From Cymbomonas tetramitiformis (taxonomy: Eukaryota > Chlorophyta > Pyramimonadophyceae > Pyramimonadales > Pyramimonadaceae), in assembly GCA_001247695.2 (NCBI GenBank), contig LGRX02035459.1, forward strand, positions 62,001-126,000: a DNA stretch of 64,000 nt, given 5' to 3'. The translations under genes were made by a program, and so were the position numbers. Below are positions 1-8,862 of the stretch, piece after piece. Below the pieces are notes generated by a model, which worked only from the letters and a program-made list of their open reading frames with translations, was not told where the DNA came from and searched no databases. Each line of letters starts with the position of its first letter. The stretch's first letter is position 1.

Positions 1-1269
1 TGGTGGTTGATACCATCCTGATGACGTTTTCCTGGGATTATTTAATGGGTGTCCCTATTTAACAACGTACACATACAGGTTGTAACAGATCGTATACGTG
101 CGGCGCGGTAAGGATCATACATGTATATGTATATGCGTACATATATTTTGTATACTTCTTACCCGACTGATGCCGTCCTGAAGATTTCCAGGCCTAATTA
201 GTAGGTGACCATGTTTTGCGTGTTATGTTCCCGTGTGCGCGGTGTGACGGGGTGTATATAGAGTATAACATGGTTGATGAATACGTGTACTTGCTGCCGC
301 GCCTTCAGGACGATGGCAGCGCGTAAAATATGAGCCCAATGTGTAAACATCGAGGCTATATGTTGTGTGAGAACACATGGCAATGCATCGTATTGCTTCT
401 GGTGTCTGGTTATTGCTGCTTGACATATAGAAATGTGCATTGGTCGTCCAATACTGAGCACAGTAAAGTGCACAAACTGACTTGTTTTGACAAACCAACA
501 TAGAGATGGCAACATAGACAGGAAAGAGAACGATAACGAATGAAAACACGACTGCTGTGCAGATGCATACGCATGCAAAATAACATCGTTATTTGTCGTT
601 AAGTGATAGTGCAATACTTCATACCGGTGGCAAATCTTGCTCCCATGTCACGTAGGCTAACGCGGGTTTGGTAATCGCCGTCACAGCACCCGGTGCAGCT
701 TCTTTCTGTGATGCCGTTGAAGGTATTTCTACAGGCTCAAAGGTTGTAGACACCAAATTTTTGTGCTTGTGTCCCCGAGATAGTTCACATGAGAAGCAGC
801 TAGATGAGTCGGGTATAACAGATGCAGTTTTACTCAGCTGCGGATGATATGCTGCACGCACAAGTCAAAAGTTGGACGCAATCATCAAGAACGTGTTTAG
901 AATCTACATGCATGCATGGATAATCCTGGGTCCACACAGTACATCACGAACAACATTGTTTCGACCGCCAGTAAAATGTGTATCATTTTGATTTACTTCA
1001 GGGTAAATTAGGGTCCTTTTGCGAATCGTACCGACGGGTGCAGTGATGAACCATAATGCATATGTCGTGCTGTGCATGCGCGCGCTAGAAACTAGGCAGC
1101 AGCAGCACTGTGTACAATGACAAAACATAACACATCTATTATAACATGGCATATCCCCTTAAATCCGCCCCGAACAGATACTGGATCATAACAATCCGAA
1201 AGTTCTTCATGGCAAACGATAATACATGTACATGTGTGGTGTTTTATTAGTAGAAGTGCTTAGATATAG

Positions 1270-1299
1270 TGCGTGAGCGTGAGCGTGAGCGTGAGCGTG
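1270..1299. repeat. Microsatellite (GTGAGC)n
   Basis: About five consecutive copies of the hexamer GTGAGC, followed by looser GCGTG-rich sequence to about 1330. Confidence 0.85.
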
Positions 1300-1857
1300 G
1301 CGCGTGATGTGCGTGCGTGATGTCGTGTGGGTGGGGATGCGAACGCAGGTGCGGGTACATTCACAATCTACGGCGAGACGAGGGATCCGCGCACGACATT
1401 ACTAATTCGAACATTATTTGGCTCAAGCGACGCAGTGCAACCTAAACGCCCGCGCCCAGGTCACGCGCGAAAAAAGATGCATGAACACGCAGTATCATGT
1501 ATAATTCAATCGATGCTAACCTGAACAGCCCTTGCTACGACAAGTCCGCAATTTGCTACGACTTTTGTTATTCGTGGTATCAAGTCATGGAGGCCAAACC
1601 CGCGAGACAAACTAGATATTAGCTCATGCGCGTCAACCCGGCTCAGAAAGCAATGACGTGATGCAAACGACGAAGTCACCGCCGCCGTCATCAGGGCGGC
1701 CACATCAGTACTTTTTGTATTTATTGTTGATATTGCTGCGTAGTACGAGCACACTCTGTCATCACACATGCAGGCATGACAAGCAAGCAGGTACATATAT
1801 TATGTCCACGCACCCTATCTTTCATCCACACACACATATATGTACACACATGCACTC

Positions 1858-1888
1858 GTCTGCGTGTGCGTGCGTGTGCGTGCGTGCG
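1858..1888. repeat. Microsatellite (TGCG/TGTG)n
   Basis: Alternating purine-pyrimidine tract of TGCG and TGTG units, preceded at about 1828-1850 by a CA/TA-rich alternating tract. Such tracts can adopt Z-DNA, but nothing here indicates a function. Confidence 0.8.
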
Positions 1889-3696
1889 ATCAGAGTGCAG
1901 CAGTGCGTACCGAATGAGCCTATTTTGACGCGGAACTCAAATGTGTGCAGAGAACCTCCCTTGAAAAAGTCGCGCAATGCGCCCGTGATTGTTTTCGCAA
2001 TATCTGGCATAGTGGTAGTGGCCGCCGACAACTCGTTATGCCTTGCTTCCGCCATGGTCCGTTGTAAGCTAATATGTATGCACGTAATAACGACAAATTT
2101 CAGAAATTACACTGCCGTAGTAGATAGCCAATCGAATCATTCATCCTGGCGAATGCACGATTATTATCTGCACGACCCTGCGCTGGACTAAATGTCGATA
2201 GAAATACAAGTGCAGTTCGTAGACAAAGTTGTTGTTGTTTTGAACGTTGAAATGCGATGTGTTTCAAAACTTTCAAGTGTTGGTCGTCGCCGTGAGCTGA
2301 TGACACATTATATACCTTTATTATCTATAATTACCAATAACAACATATACCTTTGTCCACTGAAAAATGAGCATTGTTCATATTCACCAGTTCAAATAAA
2401 CGCGATCGCCAGACGCATTTAAGACCCGTCCGAATTTCGAGCTGACGGCGGTACGACGGCTCTTAATTTGTAAAGGGTGCGTGGCCTATTGTTATTGGTG
2501 ATTATAGAAATGCATTCTTCCTGGGTACGTGGACTATGACATTGAAAGCCTTTTAAACGTACTCGATTATTCGCGTGCTCTTGACACTATTATTCAGAAC
2601 CAGGATATATTTGAGTACGGTGTCCACAGACGCGCAGAGTCAGCAGAAGGTAGATCGCAGACGTCTAAGTAGACAACGAGCCACTTATTCTAATGCCGTA
2701 CTTATAAGGTAGAGCTACGTGGCAAAATGATCTTACTTACTCGGCCGACCGATATCAATAGGGAACTCTCCGCTAGGCCTCTGGTCACTCCTCGCGCGAG
2801 ATTTATAATCGCATTTGTTATTTCACATTGTCAATTCGCGTCTCGTCTGTGTAGTACAGTGCATTCAAGGATCAAACATAAAAAGGGTTTGGAACAGATT
2901 GCGAGGGAGCAACGAAGCACTGAAGCAGGAGCTGAACTCAAGAATTGTGAATTCCGCGCGTCGGACAGCGCGGCCGGACAGCCAGGTGCAGCGGGCTCTC
3001 CTCCAGAAATTTCTAAGTCAAATGCTAGGCAGCTCAAAGACTTGGACCCTATCCAAGACTAGAGCTACTACATCTCCACCAGATTCCTTCGCGAAGGCTG
3101 ATGAGATAGGGGCATAGAGCTGAGTATGGTGTCAGCAAACCACGGCAAAAAGGGTGTCACGCGATGCGGGAACACCTTTATTTTTCATGGCCCGCAGCAG
3201 CGACACGAAGGATATTTTGGTACTCGCGGAGGTGGGCCAACACTTCTGCAGCTACCGACAGCTGCTCCGGGCGCTTCAGCTGCGCCTGCTGCGGTTGCAA
3301 AAAAGAATTCAGACGTTAGTTACTCCCCACCTTATGCATATCACATATTATACATGCATGAATGAATGGATGAATGCATACAATTACCAAGTGAAGATAC
3401 AAATCGGTCCTCGTAATATTAACATATCAAATAATATATTAAATATAAATTCTTATCCTTTTAAGGAATAACACCGCACCCCCCTCCCCGATAAGTGAAA
3501 TTACTGAACGGGGCCCGGAATCTTTTAAAGTTAAAATAAAGTTTCTCCTTTTTAACAAACAATGCACCGACGCCTCCCCGAAAAAGAAAAAAATGCAAAT
3601 GCGGCGAAATTTACAAGTAGAAATATACGTTCTTGCAAAGTTCTTACCGAAATTGCCGAAATGTCGAAATAAAAGTTCTTGCCGAAACCGAAACAT

Positions 3697-3902
3697 TGAA
3701 AATACAGAATCCTTGATATTTAGAGGTGAAAATACAAGTTCTTCGTATGTCTAAGTAAATATATAACAGGGACTTCCCCCGACATCCATGACAACACAAC
3801 CGAAACTGAAACAGTGAAAATACAGAATCCGTGATATTCATTGGCGAAAATACAAGTTCTTCCCATGCCTAAGTGAATATATAACAGGGACTTCCCCCGA
3901 CA
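3697..3902. repeat. Direct repeat pair of about 85 bp
   Basis: The segment beginning GAAAATACAGAATCC at about 3697 recurs at about 3817 with few changes. Both copies end in the same run, ATATAACAGGGACTTCCCCC. The second copy abuts the GC-rich retroelement fragment that starts at about 3903, so this pair may mark the edge of an old insertion. Confidence 0.7.
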
Positions 3903-3951
3903 GGGCAGCGGGGGTGCACAGCAGCACAGGCAGTGGGGCGCGGGAGAACTC

Positions 3952-4509
3952 ATGCTCGTCATCGCCCCCGGCACCTCCAACGAAATGGTGCTGGCCGACG
4001 TCACCGGCATCAGCCCCTCGTCGCCAGTAAGCTTTGACATCCTGCTGTCAGTGGACATACTACATGCCATGTCGGCAGGAGTGCTGCCAGCCACCCCCGG
4101 GCGTGGAGCAGCTCTGGCCTACCACCCCCGCAACCAGCAGGGCGACTTCGAGCACAAGGCCTACCTGCCCCTCAAGGTAGTCAAACACCACGGCTCCACG
4201 CAGCCCCCCGCGACACAATTCGGCGGCGGGGCAGCATGGACGGCACACCTCGACGACATGGCGGAGACCCACGACAGCGCCAGCGCGCGCAAGCAACCCA
4301 CCGTTCACCGTGCCGCCTACCCTCTCCGGCCGACTCTGGTGTTCCTCCTCGTGTGCATCCTCGCAGCCTCCTGCATCAACCCGGCCCAAGCCCACGACTG
4401 GGAGGGCGGCCGCAATGGCACCTCCCAAGCCAACACCGCCACGCTCCTGATGGCCGCCATCGGCGTCTGCATCGCAGTCGCGGCCAGCGCGTGGGCCGTC
4501 ATCAAATGA
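3952..4509 (+). CDS. Retropepsin-like fragment with C-terminal membrane segments
   Basis: This 185-residue ORF is far more GC-rich than the sequence to its left. Around residues 25-40 it reads FDILLSVDILHAMSAG, which resembles the C-terminal part of retroviral-type aspartic proteases of Ty3/gypsy elements (D-[IVL]-L-L-G-x-D-x-L). The catalytic DTG part would lie upstream and is absent, and the frame stays open leftward of the ATG to the repeat edge near 3903, so the 5' end is probably cut off. Two hydrophobic stretches near residues 125-145 and 160-183 could be membrane segments. It points towards element A, head to head, and is unrelated to it. I read it as a remnant of another retroelement; a host membrane protein is the alternative. 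Confidence 0.4.
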   Translation: MLVIAPGTSNEMVLADVTGISPSSPVSFDILLSVDILHAMSAGVLPATPGRGAALAYHPRNQQGDFEHKAYLPLKVVKHHGSTQPPATQFGGGAAWTAHLDDMAETHDSASARKQPTVHRAAYPLRPTLVFLLVCILAASCINPAQAHDWEGGRNGTSQANTATLLMAAIGVCIAVAASAWAVIK

Positions 4510-4510
4510 C

Positions 4511-7500
4511 TCAGGCATACGCATGGCGGCCCATTTCGCGCCGTCGTTGGCCTACCACTGTCGCTGGACACCCTCGCGCCGTGGCACAAATAGGTCCATG
4601 TTCCAAATGCCCAATCACATGCAAGCGTCCTGTCTGACTCAATCGTCTGAAGTACGCAGCCCTGCTCTCGGTCATGTCTGTCAAGTAATAAGATGGAACA
4701 TGGACACACGCCACCACCCGACTGGCCATTACTGCCAACGGAAACGCGATATCCAGCGCTGCGAACCAAGGTGAAGTCACCACTGCGTCACAAACGCCAT
4801 ACTTTTCCTTCCATATGCGATAGTTACCTGGCTGAAGTGCGTCATGCGCCTCAGACCAACCCAACTGAGAGTTCCAGTCATTGTTCATGAATCTCAACTG
4901 CGGCCATTGCTCCACCATTACCTCACTGATGACCCCAGTGCCTGCCCATGGGTCCCACACGCCATCGACGGACTTCCAGTCCACCTCTGTCGCCAAACGC
5001 CTCACCTCAGAGGGCACTGTGATGACCAGTTCAAGCCCCCACTGCAGCGCGCTAGCTTCTCTCACCTGAGCCTTAGTCATGTGTCTCAGCTCTCCTCGTC
5101 TTTCAACTTCTTCTTCAGCCAACGCAGGCACAAGAGGTGCATCCCTCAGATGCCTTGCCATGGCCTTCTGTTCCCGATATTTCTTGCTCAGCACCGTGCG
5201 ATGCCCCTCATTCCAGTGCCCTGGCATGAAGATCTGCACAGCCTCAGAGAGCTTGTCCTGCCTTCCCCAGTCAATCTGATCTGGCATGCCCATGAATATG
5301 TCCTCCTCTTTCAACAGCATCTCCCTTGATGAGATGGCATGCCAAGGCTGAAACTTGTCTCCCTTCACCACCCGACGGGGACCCACGTCTGCTGGCAACA
5401 AACGCATCTCCGCAGACAGCTTCTCATTCAATTGCTGCTCCTTCATGCCCAGTCTGTCCTCTAGGGCACCAGAGCTCTCATCTTTCTGGGTCTGCACCTC
5501 AGCGTTGGCGGCTTGCATCCCCGTGCCTGAGCACCTGGGACATAGCCACTCGCCTTCTGGTACTCCATCCAGTGCTGGGGTCAGACACCACAAGTGGTAC
5601 CCCCTGTTGCATGCGTCGCACAACAACATCTCTGCTTCCCCATCAGTCTTCCTGCAAACTTCACATGCTAGGTGCTTACTGGGAACGGCTGCACTGCAGT
5701 CATACTGGTCCTTCACCTGTAGGTGACATGGCGCGATGCTCTGCACGGTGCTCTTCTCTCTTAACTTGGTGGCGTCCTCAAGTACCACCACACCATCTCG
5801 CTGTATCTTGACCAGCTTCAGAATGGCAGATTTGGTCGCGACTTCCATGCCGCTGCGAGGCTTCTGCCTGATGTAGACGAAATCGCCCACCTTAAACTGG
5901 TGTGGACTAGGCTCATAGCCCCCACCTCTTCTCCCTTCATAATGTAATGTATCACGATGCTGTGCGACCTCCAGGCTGCAACCAGCGTGTACCATCAGTC
6001 GCCTCACCACCTGTGCTCTCTGGTGGAGGTCCTTGACTCTGGCATCCTTCTCATCTTCGACCTCAGCACCAAAATCTATGCTGGGCGCCTGTTTCAAATC
6101 AGGCGGCACTACTGCCTCTTGGGCAAACAACATGGTGAACGGCGCCACCCCCGTGGACTCCTGGCGTGCTGCATTATAGCTCAGCACTAGTGGCCAGAGC
6201 TGCTCATCCCACTCATAATCGAGACCCTTCTCCAAGGCAAGCTTCTTAAAGCAGAACTTCATAGTAGTGCGTACCACTCGCTCGGTCAGCCCATTGCCTT
6301 CTGGTGAGTCTGGCGAGGTGACTCGCCGGTCGATCAGGCAGTCTCTGCACAGCTGCTTGAACTCACCTTCAAACTCCTTACCTCCATCCACCAAGCATTC
6401 TGCTGGTGCACCAAACACAGCCAGGACATGACTGCGAAATGCAGCTGCGATGGTGCTCGCCTCCTTGTCGGGAATGGGCACGCAGACTATGAACCTGGTG
6501 TAGTGCTCGGTCATGATGAGCACTCGGTTGTTGCCAGACTTGGTCTCTCTCCTCGAAGGCCATGCCAAATCCAGCGACCAGCGATACATGAACGACACGA
6601 TCTCAAGGGGGGATAAACATGCCTCCTCTCTCGCATAATGAGTCTTCACACGCTGACAGGTCTCACACTGAGTGACCACAGCCTCCACGTCTTTCTTCAA
6701 ATCGGCCCACCAATGGCGCTGCCACAAAAGATGCTGCGTCCGTCCTATGCCCCAATGTCCAGTTCTGGAGTGGTATTCCTTGACCAACGCGAGACGGTCA
6801 GCAGGCTTAGGTATTCTCACCTCCTTGCCCGACATAGTGACCATGTAGATCTCGTCCGTGGCCTCGTCCCATCGATGTCGTGCTGCTCGCCTCCTTACTC
6901 GACGAACTTCCTCTTCGGGCAACCTCACTCTACCATTGGACTTCAACCATCTGAGGCACCATGCATCATCGTGTACATCTCGATGCTTGTCACGATGTAC
7001 CTGCTGCTCGGCCACGCTGGCCATCAGATCCTCGAATCTGGTGGTGCATGCCAACCTGGGGAGTCTCATCTCTGAATCTTTGGCAGGCGGACTCCAGGCA
7101 GGCACATCCACGCGCGCTGCTGGGGTTGCGCCCTCCTTCACGAAGTGGTTCTCATGCCTCTGACGATACTGCGCCATGGTGTAGAGCTGCCACTCTTTCT
7201 TCTTCTTCTTCTTGGTTCCAGCCTTCTGTCGCTGGGCTCCAATTCCTTCTGCATCTTTCTGCCCTTGCGAGCACATTACCCGCAGCTTCTCCTCCCAGTC
7301 ACGATGGGTCATAGTCTTCGCCACCTGCTGGGTATATGCATTCGAATTCTCAACCCATTCCGCCAGCAAAGCTTGCCTCTGCTGAAGGTCCGACCTCTCG
7401 TGGTCTGCCCAGTTGTTGTCTACAGCGATGGGCTGTCCTGGGGAATTCTCTGCCTCTGGGGATTCCTCGCTGTGAGGGAGCCCCTTCCTGCTCGCTTCTG

Positions 7501-7768
7501 CGACCGCCATCAACAGCTCCATTGCCCTGCGATCCATGGCCAGGCCCAGAATGCTTGCCAATTCTACGTCGTTCAGGCCATCGGCCATGCGTAGCTCACT
7601 TGCGCTGTAGCCCATGGCTAGCGCCTTCTCGTCGAGGTTCACTTCTCGAGATTCTTCCTCGGCGTCTTCATCGTCCTGGTTGCGCACCACGGTGCCCATT
7701 CTCGCTCCCCTGAACGCTGCCTCGTCCTTGGTCACTGTCGTGTCACCTAGAGGTTGAAGCTCGTCCAA
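4511..7768 (-). CDS. Pol-like protein: integrase, PHD finger and SAM-methyltransferase-like domain (RT lost)
   Basis: The 1,085-residue ORF starts with the N-terminal Pol segment (DELQPLGDTTVTKDEAA) and jumps straight into the region that follows the methyltransferase in element B. In order: the HHCC zinc domain (HSRTGH, then CETC), a DDE integrase core (SLDLAW, LVDGGKEF, GLTER), a PHD finger near residues 702-750 (Cys4-His-Cys3, beginning CEVC), and a C-terminal domain with DPWAGTG at about 939 and TSPWF at about 998. The last is like motifs I and IV of SAM-dependent DNA methyltransferases. RT, RNase H and C5-MTase are missing through an in-frame deletion. The last 25 or so residues differ from B because similarity ends near 4590. 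The start is uncertain: the frame opens upstream of 7768, inside the membrane ORF. Confidence 0.8.
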   Translation of the reverse strand: MDELQPLGDTTVTKDEAAFRGARMGTVVRNQDDEDAEEESREVNLDEKALAMGYSASELRMADGLNDVELASILGLAMDRRAMELLMAVAEASRKGLPHSEESPEAENSPGQPIAVDNNWADHERSDLQQRQALLAEWVENSNAYTQQVAKTMTHRDWEEKLRVMCSQGQKDAEGIGAQRQKAGTKKKKKKEWQLYTMAQYRQRHENHFVKEGATPAARVDVPAWSPPAKDSEMRLPRLACTTRFEDLMASVAEQQVHRDKHRDVHDDAWCLRWLKSNGRVRLPEEEVRRVRRRAARHRWDEATDEIYMVTMSGKEVRIPKPADRLALVKEYHSRTGHWGIGRTQHLLWQRHWWADLKKDVEAVVTQCETCQRVKTHYAREEACLSPLEIVSFMYRWSLDLAWPSRRETKSGNNRVLIMTEHYTRFIVCVPIPDKEASTIAAAFRSHVLAVFGAPAECLVDGGKEFEGEFKQLCRDCLIDRRVTSPDSPEGNGLTERVVRTTMKFCFKKLALEKGLDYEWDEQLWPLVLSYNAARQESTGVAPFTMLFAQEAVVPPDLKQAPSIDFGAEVEDEKDARVKDLHQRAQVVRRLMVHAGCSLEVAQHRDTLHYEGRRGGGYEPSPHQFKVGDFVYIRQKPRSGMEVATKSAILKLVKIQRDGVVVLEDATKLREKSTVQSIAPCHLQVKDQYDCSAAVPSKHLACEVCRKTDGEAEMLLCDACNRGYHLWCLTPALDGVPEGEWLCPRCSGTGMQAANAEVQTQKDESSGALEDRLGMKEQQLNEKLSAEMRLLPADVGPRRVVKGDKFQPWHAISSREMLLKEEDIFMGMPDQIDWGRQDKLSEAVQIFMPGHWNEGHRTVLSKKYREQKAMARHLRDAPLVPALAEEEVERRGELRHMTKAQVREASALQWGLELVITVPSEVRRLATEVDWKSVDGVWDPWAGTGVISEVMVEQWPQLRFMNNDWNSQLGWSEAHDALQPGNYRIWKEKYGVCDAVVTSPWFAALDIAFPLAVMASRVVACVHVPSYYLTDMTESRAAYFRRLSQTGRLHVIGHLEHGPICATARGCPATVVGQRRREMGRHAYA

Positions 7769-8862
7769 CGCACGGTGTACGGCAAGACCTCATCCTGCTC
7801 CGCGACGTTGGCCACCCAGCCCGGCTCACATTGCCTTGAGGACTGCTGAGCCTCCCAAGAAGTGCAAGGGGACGAACCCCAGGCGCTGCGTGTGGGTGAC
7901 GTGACATCACACGCAGGCACACACTCGGTCATCTTGCCAGCGACCCACAAGATTCCGCACAAAAGCAGAAAAAATCGCAAAATTCGATTGAAATGCACTG
8001 CGGCTACCGGCGAGTTCGAAGCGAAGAAGCACGCCATTACTCTCCACCCCCCGTGCGCCAAGCGAGTACTCCCACCAGCGGCGGTGGAGACCACGACTGC
8101 GAGGACAAGCGCCATGTAGGCGGCTTGCGCGATACGATGAAGTCGGAGATTGCGCCGAAGCTGCGTCCAGCGCGCGGCGAAGCGAGGCTTGTCCAACCTG
8201 GCCGGCAAAGCGGGCAGGCACACGCGGCCCAACAAGAAGATCTGGGACCAACGCAGGGACGGAATAGTCCATCCACGGCCACGTCGAATGTGACCTGCGT
8301 CCAGCGGGTCGTGCACGACACAGGAGGCGTGGTACGCCACGTCCTCAGCGTAAATGCTGGTACAAACCCAAAGCCAGGCGAGGACCACGAGGAGGAGGGC
8401 AGCCGCACACTGCGACCAGCATGCCAAGGAAATGACCACCCCCCGAAGGGGCACCACCATCCAACCTTCTGCACGAACACGGTGCACGCCAGCATAGATG
8501 CCCGTGGCGCGCACGATAAGCAACCCAACGTACCATACGCAGGCGAGAGCCCATAAGACCCAAATGTCGTAATATGCACGACGGGGATAACGTCGAACAG
8601 ACGACCACCATACTGGCAGCTGGCTCAAAAACGAGGCCACGCAGCGCCTCCACCAAACTCGAAAAGGGCACCATGATAAGTGCCACGCCATCGCCTCCCA
8701 CATCGCCCACACGGCGGCCATGGGAACGGGACCGCGTCCCAGCCACCACCAAACCACTGCACTGCCTGCAAACGAGATACACGCCCGCAGGACACCTGGC
8801 CTAAAGTAGACCGCCTGTGCAGGCAGCCCATGGCCACAGCGTTGGTCGCTCACCAGGGCCAC
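7747..8862 (-). CDS. Trp-rich multi-pass membrane protein between Gag-Pro and Pol
   Basis: 371 residues, with about six hydrophobic segments (near residues 25-45, 48-70, 100-128, 135-170, 245-265 and 290-310) and many Trp residues. It is strongly conserved with B (60694-59676), for example ARRYPRRAYY-type and GIYAGVHRV blocks, so it is a real coding region of the family. In A it begins at GTG inside the Gag-Pro end and overlaps it by 13 bp in the -1 frame. At its 3' end it shares the frame of Pol as seen in B. A carries 2 extra bases near 7770 that throw it out of frame, so in the ancestor it was probably the N-terminal part of Pol. I recognise no known family. An envelope-like role is possible, but its position upstream of RT is unlike known gypsy env genes. 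Confidence 0.7.
   Translation of the reverse strand: MALVSDQRCGHGLPAQAVYFRPGVLRACISFAGSAVVWWWLGRGPVPMAAVWAMWEAMAWHLSWCPFRVWWRRCVASFLSQLPVWWSSVRRYPRRAYYDIWVLWALACVWYVGLLIVRATGIYAGVHRVRAEGWMVVPLRGVVISLACWSQCAAALLLVVLAWLWVCTSIYAEDVAYHASCVVHDPLDAGHIRRGRGWTIPSLRWSQIFLLGRVCLPALPARLDKPRFAARWTQLRRNLRLHRIAQAAYMALVLAVVVSTAAGGSTRLAHGGWRVMACFFASNSPVAAVHFNRILRFFLLLCGILWVAGKMTECVPACDVTSPTRSAWGSSPCTSWEAQQSSRQCEPGWVANVAEQDEVLPYTVRWTSFNL

Larger units (their letters stand above)
1..3690. other. No recognisable gene; repeat-poor flank
   Basis: I see no family match, no extended ORF with protein-like composition and no RNA gene in this stretch. Open frames on both strands are short, compositionally random and overlap one another. 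It holds two microsatellites (listed separately). It could contain small exons of a host gene that cannot be recognised without transcripts. Confidence 0.5.

Noticed and set aside
198..2191. Short ORFs of 60-177 codons in the first 3 kb as genes
   Set aside because: They overlap on both strands, cross microsatellites and have no conserved motif or second copy.
4060..4524. Minus-strand 154-codon Gly/Ala-rich ORF
   Set aside because: It is the complement of the plus-strand retropepsin-like fragment and has only compositional bias.
7747..8862. Calling the membrane ORF a viral envelope protein
   Set aside because: There is no signal peptide, fusion peptide or glycoprotein pattern, and the position before RT is wrong for env. 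The multi-pass topology also differs.
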